Shown here one piece after another: positions 8,348-17,529 of a stretch of 38,491 bases of DNA. The position numbers and the translations under genes were made by a program. This stretch comes from Bacteroidales bacterium (GTDB lineage Bacteria; Bacteroidota; Bacteroidia; Bacteroidales; VadinHA17), in the NCBI GenBank assembly GCA_024763075.1, contig JANTGF010000041.1, forward strand, positions 1 through 38,491, written 5' to 3'. Each line of letters starts with the position of its first letter. Position 1 is the first letter of the stretch. A model generated the notes under the pieces. The model made no database searches, was not told the DNA's origin, and saw nothing but the letters and a program-made list of their open reading frames with translations.

Positions 8348-10075
8348 ATGGAAATATCTCACCCGTCATCCGGAATAAAAGCCGGAAGACATTTTGTATC
8401 CCCTGATCTGGAGATCAAAACTACTGAATCAATTCGTATATATTTTGAAGATCTCTTAACCAGAGAATTTAATAAAGTGGATGACCTGGAACAGTGGTTG
8501 TTGGACCGGAGTGAACTGGCTTCCATTTTGGAAGAAGATCTTGCCTGGCGGTACATCCGTATGAATTGTGATACCGCAGATAAAAAGCTGGCTGATGAGT
8601 TTGAAGAGTTCGTCACCAAAATTGAACCGGAAGTAGCCCGGTATTTTAACCTGTTGGATAAAAAGTTTCTGGACTCGGCTTTTTCTGAGCAGCTTGGGAA
8701 TAAAAAGTACCTCGTTTTTAAGAGGGCATTGAAATCACGGTTGGAAATTTTTCGTGAAAAAAATCTTCCGCTGATATCTTCACTTCAGGTGGAGGAACAA
8801 AAATATGGGAAAATATCTTCAGAAATGACCGTTTCCCATGAAGGGAAAGAAATTACCCTGCAGGAAGCCGGCAATTTTTTAAAGGACCCTGAACGAAAGA
8901 TCAGGGAAAAATTCTTTTTTCTGATCAATGACCGGCGCCTGAGAGATGCAGAAGTTCTCCAGGAATTATTGACTTCTTTGATTGAGAAAAGACAGCAGGT
9001 AGCAGGAAATGCCGGTTTTAAAAATTACCGGGAGTATAAATGGACTGAACTGGGAAGGTTTGATTATTCTCCGGAAGATTGTTTCCGCTTTCATGATTCC
9101 ATTGCAACTCAGGTTTGCCCTTTGGTAGATAAAATAACCGAAAAGAGAAAAGAAAAGCTGGGCCTGAATAAATTGCGTCCATGGGATCTTGATGTGGATC
9201 AGGGTTCAAAACCTCCTTTAAAGCCATTTAAAAAAGTTGGCCAACTGATAGATAAATCCATTGTAAGCTTTGGGAAGATCCGGCCTTCTTATGGTAAATA
9301 TCTGAAAACAATGAAGGAAGGTGGTTTTCTTGATTTGGATTCACGTATAGGAAAGGCTCCGGGCGGCTTTAATTATCCTTTGTACGAGAGCAATATACCT
9401 TTTATTTACATGAATGCAACAGGCAACCTGCGCGATCTGGAAACCATGTTTCATGAAGGGGGCCATGCCATTCACAGTTTTCTGAGTGCCGGACAGAAAC
9501 TGGTGGAATACAAAGAATTACCTGCAGAGGTTGCAGAACTTGCCTCCATGTCGATGGAACTTATTTCTATGGATCAGTGGGAGGTGTTTTTTCCGGATAA
9601 AAAGGAACTGGCCAGGGCGAAAAGATCTCAGTTGGAAGGTATTTTACAGGTATTGCCATGGATTGCCGCAGTGGATAAGTTTCAGCACTGGCTTTATACA
9701 AACCAGAAGCATACGGGTGACGAAAGAAACAGGGAATGGCAGAGCATTATAAGGGAGTTTGGCAGTAAAGTTACCGACTGGGAAGGACTGGAAAAATACC
9801 GGGATTTTATGTGGCAGAAACAATTGCATATCTTTGAGGTTCCCTTTTATTATGTGGAATATGGAATTGCACAACTTGGAGCTATTGCCGTATGGAAGAG
9901 GTACAAAGAGAATCCGGAAAATGCACTGGATAAATTTGAGAAAGCTTTGTCTCTGGGTTATTCCGTTCCAATTCCTGAGATCTACATGGCTGCAGGTATT
10001 TCTTTTGATTTTTCGGAGGAATATGTTAAGGAGCTGATTGATTTTGTTGCCTTGGAACTGCAGAAAATAGAGTAA
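8348..10075 (+). CDS. M3 family zinc metallopeptidase (oligoendopeptidase F-like)
   Basis: Cytosolic zinc peptidase that cleaves short peptides; 575 residues. The zinc site is HEGGH (369-373) within ETMFHEGGHAIHSFLS, with the third ligand expected in PAEVAELASMSMEL (about 392-405). The N-terminal half is helical, as in the M3B oligoendopeptidases, and the GFNYPLY and PFIYMNATGN segments before the zinc motif are typical. There is no signal peptide. It starts two bases after the DUF5606 stop. The natural substrate is not deducible; members recycle peptides after proteolysis or signal peptide release. Confidence 0.93.
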   Translation: MEISHPSSGIKAGRHFVSPDLEIKTTESIRIYFEDLLTREFNKVDDLEQWLLDRSELASILEEDLAWRYIRMNCDTADKKLADEFEEFVTKIEPEVARYFNLLDKKFLDSAFSEQLGNKKYLVFKRALKSRLEIFREKNLPLISSLQVEEQKYGKISSEMTVSHEGKEITLQEAGNFLKDPERKIREKFFFLINDRRLRDAEVLQELLTSLIEKRQQVAGNAGFKNYREYKWTELGRFDYSPEDCFRFHDSIATQVCPLVDKITEKRKEKLGLNKLRPWDLDVDQGSKPPLKPFKKVGQLIDKSIVSFGKIRPSYGKYLKTMKEGGFLDLDSRIGKAPGGFNYPLYESNIPFIYMNATGNLRDLETMFHEGGHAIHSFLSAGQKLVEYKELPAEVAELASMSMELISMDQWEVFFPDKKELARAKRSQLEGILQVLPWIAAVDKFQHWLYTNQKHTGDERNREWQSIIREFGSKVTDWEGLEKYRDFMWQKQLHIFEVPFYYVEYGIAQLGAIAVWKRYKENPENALDKFEKALSLGYSVPIPEIYMAAGISFDFSEEYVKELIDFVALELQKIE

Positions 10076-10169
10076 AGTAAAAGGTATTGTTAAAAAAATT
10101 AAATTTTCTTGCTGAAAATACAGGCTTTGTTTATTCCTTTGTATTTTTTGAATTATTATCGAGTAAGTT

Positions 10170-11852
10170 ATGTGTGGAATAGTTGGAGTTTTTGATCTGA
10201 AGACAGAGGTTGATAAATTGCGTCCCCAGGTTTTGGAGATGTCTAAAAAGATACGGCATCGCGGGCCGGACTGGTCGGGCATATATTGTGGTGAAAAGTC
10301 GATTCTTGCCCATGAAAGACTTTCAATTGTGGATCCGGCCTCAGGAGGCCAGCCATTGTACAGTAAAGACAAAAACCTGATTCTTGCCGTGAATGGTGAG
10401 ATATATAACCATGAAGAATTAAAAGCCAATCTGAAATCAGATTATGAATTTCTTACAAAATCGGATTGTGAGGTAATTCTGGCGCTCTATCGTGAAAAGG
10501 GAGCTGATTTTCTGGATGAGCTGAATGGAATTTTTGCTTTTGCACTTTATGACAAGGAAAAAGACCTTTATCTTATCGGAAGAGATCATATTGGGATCAT
10601 CCCGTTGTACATGGGCTGGGACCAGTTTGGAAACTTTTATGTTGCATCCGAACTGAAATCGCTTGAGGGCGTTTGTACAAAGATCGAAGAATTTCCTCCC
10701 GCACATTATCTGTACAGCAAGGACGGTGAGGTGAAATTATGGTATCAGCGTGACTGGATGGATTTTAAAAATGTAAAAGACAATTCAACCAGTATTGAGG
10801 AATTGAGGAAAGCTATGGAGGCTGCGGTTCACCGCCAACTGATGTCGGATGTGCCATACGGGGTACTTCTCTCCGGAGGACTGGACTCTTCGGTAACTTC
10901 TGCCATTGCAAAGAGGTATGCTGCAAAAAGAATTGAGTCAAAAGATACGAAAGATGCCTGGTGGCCGCAATTACACTCGTTTGTGATTGGGCTGGAAGGC
11001 TCTCCTGACCTGGCTGCTGCCCGAAAGGTTGCCGATCATATAGGAACTGTACATCATGAAATTCACTACACTATTCAGGAGGGACTGGATGCAATCAAGG
11101 ATGTTATTTATCATCTGGAAACTTATGATGTAACTACTGTAAGAGCTTCTACCCCAATGTATATGCTGGCCAGGGTAATCAAATCAATGGGAATTAAAAT
11201 GGTGCTCACAGGCGAGGGTGCCGATGAACTTTTCGGAGGCTATCTTTATTTTCATAAAGCTCCGAATGCTGAGGAATTTCACAATGAATTATTGAGAAAA
11301 ATAGCTAAACTGCATTTATATGACTGCCTGAGGGCCAACAAATCACTTGCAGCCTGGGGTGTGGAAGGTCGTGTTCCTTTTTTGGATAAAGAGTTTATTG
11401 ATGTGGCAATGAGGATCAGACCGGAAGATAAAATGATTAAGGATGGAAGGATTGAGAAATGGGTAGTACGGAAAGCCTTTGAAGAATTCTTGCCGGAAAG
11501 TGTGGTCTGGAGGCAGAAGGAGCAGTTCTCAGACGGTGTTGGTTATGGTTGGATTGATACCCTGAAGGAAATTGCTTCCAAAGAGGTTTCGGATGAGCAA
11601 ATGGAGAATGCAAAATTCCGGTTCCCGGTGAATACACCACAGTCAAAAGAGGAATATGTTTATCGCTCTGTTTTCAGTGAGTTTTTTCCGGGCGATCAGG
11701 CTGCAGCCTGTGTTCCTTCGGTTCCGTCTATTGCATGTAGTACTGCGGAAGCACTGGCATGGGATGAAAATTTCAGGAACAACGCAGATCCTTCAGGACG
11801 TGCCATTAATTCTGTACATGAAGCGGGAGAAAGCTTATTCGGGAAAGAATAG
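10170..11852 (+). CDS. asnB: Asparagine synthetase B (glutamine-hydrolysing)
   Basis: Makes asparagine from aspartate, ATP and glutamine. The 560 residues match the 554-residue E. coli enzyme closely. Met is followed directly by the nucleophilic Cys2 of the class II glutaminase domain (MCGIVGVFDL), with RHRGPD (29-34) and NGEIYNHEEL (75-84). The synthetase domain has the PP-loop SGGLDSS (235-241) and the GEGADELFGGY signature. The gene is monocistronic by position: it follows the M3 gene by 94 bases and converges with mazG with only about 40 bases between stops and no clear hairpin terminator. Confidence 0.96.
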   Translation: MCGIVGVFDLKTEVDKLRPQVLEMSKKIRHRGPDWSGIYCGEKSILAHERLSIVDPASGGQPLYSKDKNLILAVNGEIYNHEELKANLKSDYEFLTKSDCEVILALYREKGADFLDELNGIFAFALYDKEKDLYLIGRDHIGIIPLYMGWDQFGNFYVASELKSLEGVCTKIEEFPPAHYLYSKDGEVKLWYQRDWMDFKNVKDNSTSIEELRKAMEAAVHRQLMSDVPYGVLLSGGLDSSVTSAIAKRYAAKRIESKDTKDAWWPQLHSFVIGLEGSPDLAAARKVADHIGTVHHEIHYTIQEGLDAIKDVIYHLETYDVTTVRASTPMYMLARVIKSMGIKMVLTGEGADELFGGYLYFHKAPNAEEFHNELLRKIAKLHLYDCLRANKSLAAWGVEGRVPFLDKEFIDVAMRIRPEDKMIKDGRIEKWVVRKAFEEFLPESVVWRQKEQFSDGVGYGWIDTLKEIASKEVSDEQMENAKFRFPVNTPQSKEEYVYRSVFSEFFPGDQAAACVPSVPSIACSTAEALAWDENFRNNADPSGRAINSVHEAGESLFGKE

Positions 11853-11894
11853 AAGCTTCTGTTAGCGACTTATGTTGTGCTGCAGGGAGAATCA

Positions 11895-12698
11895 TTATTT
11901 TTCTGGTTCCAGCCTTTTAGCTTCTTCCCAGTAAATATCCATTTCATCCAAATCCATTTCCCGAAGAGACTTCTTCATTTTATTGGCTTTTTCCTCGATA
12001 TAATTAAAACGACGGATAAATTTTAAATTGGTTTTTTCCAGTGCATTCTCAGGCTCAACCCCGTATAGACGGGCTGCATTTATAATTGAAAAGAATAGAT
12101 CTCCGAATTCAGCTTCAACGGTGTCCTTTGATTTACTGTTTCCGTTATTTCTCATTTCTGTTTCAAGTTCGGCTATCTCTTCCTTCACTTTATCCCATAC
12201 ATCTTCTTTCTTTTTCCAGTCGAAACCAATACCCTGTACTTTTTCCTGAACCCGGTTTGCCTTGATGAGTGCCGGCAATGATTTCGGAACTCCTGATAAA
12301 ACCCCTTTCCTCCCTTCTTTTAATTTCAGATCTTCCCAGTTATCTTCAACATCCTGCGCATTTTTAACCTTAACATCACCATAAATATGCGGATGCCTGA
12401 AAATCAACTTTTTACAAATGCTGTTTACGACATCATATATTTCGAAATCACCGGTTTCCGAACCGATTTTAGCATAAAACACAATGTGTAACAACAGGTC
12501 ACCAAGCTCTCCTTTTATTTCCTGCATATCCTTTTGAAGAATGGCATCACCTAACTCGTATGTTTCTTCAATGGTGAGCTTTCTCAGACTTTCAAAGCTT
12601 TGTTCCCTGTCCCAGGGACACCCTGTCCTCAGGTCATCCATAATATCCAGCAAACGTCCGAATTCTTTTTGAGCTTTCTGATTTGTATGTTTATGCAT
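11895..12698 (-). CDS. mazG: Nucleoside triphosphate pyrophosphohydrolase MazG
   Basis: Hydrolyses NTPs/dNTPs to monophosphate and pyrophosphate, acting as house-cleaning enzyme and, in some bacteria, modulating ppGpp levels. The 267 residues contain two MazG repeats. In the first, the metal-binding residues are visible as EETYE (44-48) and ELGD (64-67), preceded by the substrate motif GCPWDREQSFESLRK (26-40). The second repeat has EEIAELETEM and EAEFGDLFFSIINAAR. It is convergent with asnB. No toxin or antitoxin gene is adjacent, so this is the housekeeping form. Confidence 0.95.
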   Translation of the reverse strand: MHKHTNQKAQKEFGRLLDIMDDLRTGCPWDREQSFESLRKLTIEETYELGDAILQKDMQEIKGELGDLLLHIVFYAKIGSETGDFEIYDVVNSICKKLIFRHPHIYGDVKVKNAQDVEDNWEDLKLKEGRKGVLSGVPKSLPALIKANRVQEKVQGIGFDWKKKEDVWDKVKEEIAELETEMRNNGNSKSKDTVEAEFGDLFFSIINAARLYGVEPENALEKTNLKFIRRFNYIEEKANKMKKSLREMDLDEMDIYWEEAKRLEPEK

Positions 12699-12862
12699 GG
12701 TTGTGTGTGAATTATAATCTGGTTTTTGTTAAAAATTTAATTCTTACTTTTCAATATCAGGCTCCGGAGAACAGGCAAAAAATCCGAAAATTAAATTTTT
12801 TACCGACGCACTGAAGTTTAAAAAACTGTAAATTTTGATTAAATCAGTAAACTTTTTATTTC

Positions 12863-13645
12863 TTATTCCTTAAAATTAATCCTGATGACGCTTGAGTCCG
12901 TATCCAGTGCAAGCAGATCGGCAACATTTCCGTGATTCATTGCAATTTCCAGCAGATCAATTGTATTAAATAAAGCCAGAAGTTCACCCAGGGTTGTCTC
13001 GCTGTAGGTCTTGTTGATTTTTGTAATCCGGTATCGTTCACTTTGTACAAGAATTTCAAATGGCCGGTTTTGCCCAACCCGTTCAAAAAGTTCCCGGGTA
13101 ATATTGGTGATGGCATTCCGGTAGGAATCAATATAAATAATTCTTCCGGTTATGGTAGAATCTTCGATGGCAGCCCTTAAGGGAACAGTTTTTATGTAAT
13201 CTACTGTCTTCGTTCCGATGGTGTTAAGGCTTCCTGCCTTAACTAGTTGACAGGCTGCGTCAACTAATACAGAAAACTCGGGAAAAATATCAAATTCTTT
13301 ACCCCCTGGATTAATTTCGACAATTTCTTCAGGTTCATTTTTGAAAATCTGACCAAAGATACCTGTATCGTAAGTCAGGAAGTACTGATTATTTACCTTT
13401 GTTGCTATGAATTTACCCTTGGGTGCAGCCGCAGAGCTAACCCCTATTATGTGAATAGTATCCTCCGGGAAATGCATATAACTGTTTTTAACCAGAAAGG
13501 CTGCCTGACGGATACTAAAAGAAGGAACCTGATGGGAGATGTCAACGATCCTGGCTTCGGGGCAAAGGCTCAGAATACGTCCTTTAATCACAGCCAGGTA
13601 GTAATCATTTTTATTCCAGTCAGTAGTTAAGGTTATTATGGGCAT
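12863..13645 (-). CDS. SAM hydroxide adenosyltransferase family protein (DUF62)
   Basis: The 260 residues start MPIITLTTDWNKNDYYLAV, the conserved N-terminal motif (TDxxxxDxYxxxxKG) of the S-adenosyl-L-methionine hydroxide adenosyltransferase family, followed by ARIVDISHQVPSFSI. Characterised members cleave SAM to adenosine and methionine with water; related fluorinases and chlorinases use halides. The C-terminal beta domain contains the IDSYRNAITNI region expected in hydroxide adenosyltransferases, so hydrolysis of SAM is the default inference. The physiological purpose is unclear. It is divergent from phoH with facing promoter elements. Confidence 0.9.
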   Translation of the reverse strand: MPIITLTTDWNKNDYYLAVIKGRILSLCPEARIVDISHQVPSFSIRQAAFLVKNSYMHFPEDTIHIIGVSSAAAPKGKFIATKVNNQYFLTYDTGIFGQIFKNEPEEIVEINPGGKEFDIFPEFSVLVDAACQLVKAGSLNTIGTKTVDYIKTVPLRAAIEDSTITGRIIYIDSYRNAITNITRELFERVGQNRPFEILVQSERYRITKINKTYSETTLGELLALFNTIDLLEIAMNHGNVADLLALDTDSSVIRINFKE

Positions 13646-13694
13646 AGAGTGGAAAAAACTTCAGTTTAATATATATAAGCTCAAAAAATCGGGT

Positions 13695-13717
13695 TATTTT
13701 TGTACCACACAAAAGTA
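13695..13717. promoter_or_regulatory. Closely spaced divergent -7 elements for DUF62 gene and phoH
   Basis: TATTTTTG (13695-13702) on the plus strand points to phoH, whose ATG is at 13737. TACTTTTG on the minus strand (13710-13717) points to the DUF62 gene, whose ATG is at 13645. Both match TAnnTTTG fully and lie seven bases apart, so polymerases at the two promoters would probably exclude each other. Good -33 elements were not found for either. Confidence 0.4.
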
Positions 13718-13736
13718 ATGAATATTACGAGATCTT

Positions 13737-14699
13737 ATGACAGAAAAACTGATATCTTTAAAAGGAGTGGATCCGAAATCTTTATTTGGGGCCTATAATA
13801 AATATCTGAATAAAATTTCGTCTGTATTTCCAAAAGTTAAGATCATTGCCAGGGGGAGTGACCTGAAGGTCATCGGGGATGAAAAGGAATTGGTCCTGTT
13901 TGAAGAAAAACTGGACCTTATCCTGGATTTTCTGCATGAGTATAATGAAATGTCGGAAGACGATCTGAATCTTCTGTTGGACGATGCAGGAAAAGAGAAT
14001 GTTGAAAAGAATGGGAAAAAGAATGAGATACTTGTTTATGGAACAAACGGAAAACCCATTCAGGCCCGCACGGTTAATCAGCTGAATCTGGTGTTGGAAT
14101 ATATAGAGAATGACCTGTTGCTTGCGGTGGGGCCTGCAGGTACGGGAAAAACATATACGGCTATTGCACTGGCTGTGAGGGCATTGAAAAACAAAGAGGT
14201 GCGCAGAATTGTCTTGACAAGACCTGCCGTAGAAGCAGGTGAACACCTTGGTTTCTTACCCGGCGACATGAGAGAAAAACTGGATCCCTATTTGCAACCT
14301 CTGTATGATGCACTCAGGGATATGATACCACCAAAAAAACTTACCAACTATATGGAGGATGAGACCATACAGATCGCACCCCTTGCATTTATGCGCGGCC
14401 GGACCCTGGAAAATGCCTTTGTTATTATGGATGAAGCTCAGAATGCAACTTTGAATCAGTTGAAAATGTTTTTGACCCGGATGGGCTCAAATTCCAAGTT
14501 TATTGTTACCGGAGATATCACACAGATTGATTTGCCGGACAAGCGTTCTTCCGGGCTGATCCAGGCTATGAAGATACTGGATGGGATTGAGGGAATTTCC
14601 ATTATCAATTTTGACGAACGGGATATTGTCAGACACAAGCTGGTGAAAGATATCGTCAGAGCCTATGATAGCTTTGACGGGTCAGGTAAAGGTAAATAG
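13737..14699 (+). CDS. phoH: PhoH-like ATPase
   Basis: P-loop ATPase related to the N-terminal half of superfamily 1 helicases and linked to RNA metabolism; the precise substrate is unsettled. The 320 residues include an N-terminal alpha/beta RNA-binding-like region (about 1-70), Walker A GPAGTGKT (132-139), [18 protein letters not shown] (161-178), Walker B VIMDEAQN (229-236), and sensor segment [11 protein letters not shown]. The purC gene begins 23 bases downstream, so cotranscription is likely. Confidence 0.94.
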   Translation: MTEKLISLKGVDPKSLFGAYNKYLNKISSVFPKVKIIARGSDLKVIGDEKELVLFEEKLDLILDFLHEYNEMSEDDLNLLLDDAGKENVEKNGKKNEILVYGTNGKPIQARTVNQLNLVLEYIENDLLLAVGPAGTGKTYTAIALAVRALKNKEVRRIVLTRPAVEAGEHLGFLPGDMREKLDPYLQPLYDALRDMIPPKKLTNYMEDETIQIAPLAFMRGRTLENAFVIMDEAQNATLNQLKMFLTRMGSNSKFIVTGDITQIDLPDKRSSGLIQAMKILDGIEGISIINFDERDIVRHKLVKDIVRAYDSFDGSGKGK

Positions 14700-14722
14700 A
14701 AATCATTATAAAATTTTTAAAT

Positions 14723-15667
14723 ATGAACAATGCAATCGTAAAAACAGATTTTTCATTCCCCGGACAAAATAGTAAATATGAGGGAAAGGTCAGAGATGTA
14801 TATCAGGTGGATGATCTGCTAATCATGGTGGTATCCGACAGGATCTCAGCTTTTGATGTTATTTTGCCTGTGGGTATTCCGTATAAGGGGCAGGTTTTAA
14901 ACCAAATTGCTGAAAAATTTCTGAAAGCAACCAGTGATATTGTTCCCAACTGGATGCTAGCCTGTCCCGATCCAAATGTAACGGTAGGTCATTTTCTTGA
15001 ACCTTTTAAGGTGGAAATGGTGATTCGCGGTTATCTTACAGGCCATGCCTGGCGACATTATAAGGCAGGAAACAGGGACCTGTGCGGAGTTGAACTTCCC
15101 GAAGGTATGAAAGAACATCAGCGTTTTCCTTCTCCCATCATTACACCCACAACCAAGGAAACTGAAGGTCATGATGAGGATATTTCTAAAGAAGAAATCG
15201 TTACATCAGGCCTGGTAAGCAGGGAAGATTATGAATTGCTGGAAAATTATACTTATGAGCTTTTTCAGCGGGGTACAGATATGGCCGCTGAGAAAGGCCT
15301 GATTCTGGTAGACACAAAGTATGAGTTTGGTAAAAAAGATGGAGAAATATATTTAATTGATGAAATTCATACTCCTGATTCATCCCGTTATTTTTATGCA
15401 GAAGGCTATGAGGAGAGACTGTCGGCCGGTGAGACGCAAAAGCAACTCTCAAAAGAGTTTGTGCGTGAATGGCTGATCGAAAATGGTTTTCAGGGACAGG
15501 AAGGCAAACAGGTTCCGGATATGACAGAAGAACTGGTGGAATCTGTTTCAGAAAGATATATTGAACTGTACGAAAAAATAACGGGTGAGAATTTTGTGAA
15601 AGCAGATACTTCAAATGTAAATGGGAGGATAGAAAAGAACCTGCAGGCATTTCTGGAATCAGTTTAA
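14723..15667 (+). CDS. purC: Phosphoribosylaminoimidazole-succinocarboxamide synthase
   Basis: SAICAR synthetase, the purine biosynthesis step joining CAIR and aspartate with ATP. The 314 residues place it in the longer class of the enzyme rather than the 237-residue E. coli type. Visible motifs include the Gly-loop region [24 protein letters not shown] (a family signature), [13 protein letters not shown] and LVDTKYEFG, followed by [13 protein letters not shown], the second family signature. It lies directly after phoH; no other pur gene is in the window. Confidence 0.95.
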   Translation: MNNAIVKTDFSFPGQNSKYEGKVRDVYQVDDLLIMVVSDRISAFDVILPVGIPYKGQVLNQIAEKFLKATSDIVPNWMLACPDPNVTVGHFLEPFKVEMVIRGYLTGHAWRHYKAGNRDLCGVELPEGMKEHQRFPSPIITPTTKETEGHDEDISKEEIVTSGLVSREDYELLENYTYELFQRGTDMAAEKGLILVDTKYEFGKKDGEIYLIDEIHTPDSSRYFYAEGYEERLSAGETQKQLSKEFVREWLIENGFQGQEGKQVPDMTEELVESVSERYIELYEKITGENFVKADTSNVNGRIEKNLQAFLESV

Positions 15668-15776
15668 GAAATAGTTTTACAAACAGGTATTCTTTTTCCG
15701 GTTTTTGTAACATTGTTTCTGTTTTGATCGTTGAGATAAACAGGATGGATTGTTATAGGTTTTTTATTGAAAAAAA

Positions 15777-16934
15777 ATGAGAAAAAGTTTTCAGAATTTC
15801 GTTTTTGTCAGTGCTTTATTTTTGTTTTCGCCCGGATTTCTTTTTGGTCAGTCGTCGGAAGCAGGAACAAAAGAGGTCTCCTTTATATTTCTGGGGGATA
15901 TTATGGGACATGACACACAAATAAGGGCCGCTTTTAATAAGGAAGACAGTACCTATAATTACGAGGAATATTTTGAGTACCTGAAACCTGTTTTTGAGGA
16001 AACGGATTTTGTAGTTGCCAATTTTGAAGTTACCCTGGCTGGTGAACCCATAAAAGGTTATCCGCAATTCAGCTCACCCGATGAGCTGGCTTACGATTGT
16101 AAAAATGCAGGGATTGATTTTTTCGCCTGTGCCAATAATCATTGTTGCGACAGGGGAGCAAAGGGAATCGATAGAACGATAAATGTACTGGATATGATGG
16201 ATATTCCACATACCGGTACTTTTAAATCTGCTGAGGAAAGGGATCAAAAATATCCGGTGGTACTGGAAAAGAATGGCATCCGGATTGCCCTGCTGAATTA
16301 CACCTATGGCACAAATGGATTGCCGGTACCTAAAGGAAAGATTGTGAATCTCATTGATAAGGACCAGATAGAGAAAGACCTGGAGAAAGCAAAAACAAAG
16401 GGAGTGGACAAGATTATTGTTTTTCTGCACTGGGGGAAGGAATATCAGTCTGAGCCGAATGCAGATCAGGAGGAGTTGGCTGATTTTATTTTTGCAAACG
16501 GTGGCGATATAATCATTGGTTCTCATCCGCATGTAATTCAGAAAATGATGTGGACGAAAGGAACGGATGGGAAAAAAGAGCATCTGATTGCATACTCTTT
16601 GGGTAATTTTGTTTCAAATCAGCGGAAAAGATACACAGATGGTGGTACCATGGCAAAATTCACACTTGCTAAAACCGGGAATGAAGTGAGTATAATTGAA
16701 GCCGGTTACTATTTGAACTGGGTGTATAAATCGTATGAAAAGGATGGTACGCATTACCGGGTTTTGCCGGTCTCACAGTTTGAGAATAAGCCCGGATTTT
16801 TTATTTCCAAAGATTATTTTGATAAAATGGATGTTTTTATTAAAGATTCCCGTGCCCTGTATAAGAAACAGAATATCAATATGAACGAATACCTCTACAA
16901 TCCTTCCGCAAAAAAATGGTCCTTGTCTGATTAA
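15777..16934 (+). CDS. CapA-family (PGA_cap) secreted metallophosphatase-like protein
   Basis: The 385 residues begin with a signal peptide (about 1-24, MRKSFQNF then a Phe/Leu-rich core and FLFGQS). The mature part has calcineurin-like metal-binding motifs of the PGA_cap domain: LGDIMGHD (39-46), NFEVTLAG, CANNHCCDRG and GSHPHVIQ. CapA-type proteins take part in poly-gamma-glutamate capsule assembly in Bacillus, but most Bacteroidota homologues stand alone, as here (no capB or capC nearby). A role as periplasmic phosphoesterase is an inference. It converges with the pentapeptide gene and the two stop regions overlap by four bases. Confidence 0.87.
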   Translation: MRKSFQNFVFVSALFLFSPGFLFGQSSEAGTKEVSFIFLGDIMGHDTQIRAAFNKEDSTYNYEEYFEYLKPVFEETDFVVANFEVTLAGEPIKGYPQFSSPDELAYDCKNAGIDFFACANNHCCDRGAKGIDRTINVLDMMDIPHTGTFKSAEERDQKYPVVLEKNGIRIALLNYTYGTNGLPVPKGKIVNLIDKDQIEKDLEKAKTKGVDKIIVFLHWGKEYQSEPNADQEELADFIFANGGDIIIGSHPHVIQKMMWTKGTDGKKEHLIAYSLGNFVSNQRKRYTDGGTMAKFTLAKTGNEVSIIEAGYYLNWVYKSYEKDGTHYRVLPVSQFENKPGFFISKDYFDKMDVFIKDSRALYKKQNINMNEYLYNPSAKKWSLSD

Positions 16935-17503
16935 TTTGTTTCAATATCATATTTACTCAATAAACCTATAAGCCCGGTAATAGAAAACCTGGCTTTCTTT
17001 ATTTGATTTATTTCCGGGTCAAGTGAATAATTGTATGCAGTTCGAAAATCTGCTTTTTCAAGCTTTGTATTTTCAAAAATAGCACCTGCCAGATCACAAT
17101 TCTCAAAAATCATTCCTGTCAGGTTTGACTCTGTGAAATCAGCTTCATGAAGACTGCAGCTTAGGAATTTGGTGTCTTTGAGGTTAAGCTGATAAAAAGA
17201 ACTCAAATTCAGGAGGCAGTGATTAAAACTTGCAGAAAACAAGAACTGATTGCAATCTTCAAAGTGCAGTCCCAGAAGCTTAGAACCTTCAAAAATACAG
17301 TCCTGAAAACTTGTAAGGATGGTCTTTGCCATACTGAAATCACAGTTCTCAAATCTGCACTCCATGAAGTTGATGTTTGATAATTGTGAATTTGCAAAAT
17401 TGCAATTTATAAAGTTGCAGTTTTCATAAGTTCCCACTGAAAGCCCGCCGGAAGAAAGATCTTTCCCTTTGTAATCGGTATCTTCAATAAACAGGGGGTC
17501 CAT
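16931..17503 (-). CDS. Pentapeptide-repeat protein
   Basis: The 190 residues show runs of the A(N/D)LxX-type five-residue period throughout (for example NCNFINCNFANSQLSNINF and ADFTESNLTGMIFENCDLAG). These should fold into a right-handed quadrilateral beta helix. The C-terminal SLDPEINQIKKARFSITGLI and closing helix resemble the capping segment shared with Qnr-like proteins. Qnr and MfpA protect DNA gyrase by mimicking DNA; whether this one does is not known. It has no signal peptide. It lies 26 bases downstream of the next gene on the same strand and overlaps the CapA gene end. Confidence 0.88.
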   Translation of the reverse strand: MDPLFIEDTDYKGKDLSSGGLSVGTYENCNFINCNFANSQLSNINFMECRFENCDFSMAKTILTSFQDCIFEGSKLLGLHFEDCNQFLFSASFNHCLLNLSSFYQLNLKDTKFLSCSLHEADFTESNLTGMIFENCDLAGAIFENTKLEKADFRTAYNYSLDPEINQIKKARFSITGLIGLLSKYDIETN

Positions 17504-17529
17504 TTAATTCCGGGGTTTAAATATTGGCA

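Noticed and set aside
9644-10429. 261-codon minus-strand frame
   Set aside because: It is antisense to the M3 peptidase and asnB, both well supported, and has the composition of a shadow frame.
11853-11894. Bidirectional terminator between asnB and mazG
   Set aside because: Only a 10-base palindrome (AGAAGCTTCT) at the asnB end; no convincing stem with T tract.
15201-15713. 170-codon minus-strand frame
   Set aside because: Antisense to purC, Leu/His/Pro-rich shadow without a recognisable domain.
15777-16934. Poly-gamma-glutamate capsule locus
   Set aside because: No capB, capC or capD genes nearby; a lone CapA-like protein does not indicate a capsule.
16931-17503. Quinolone resistance protein Qnr
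   Set aside because: Only the general pentapeptide fold and a similar C-terminal cap; the loops that define Qnr cannot be established.
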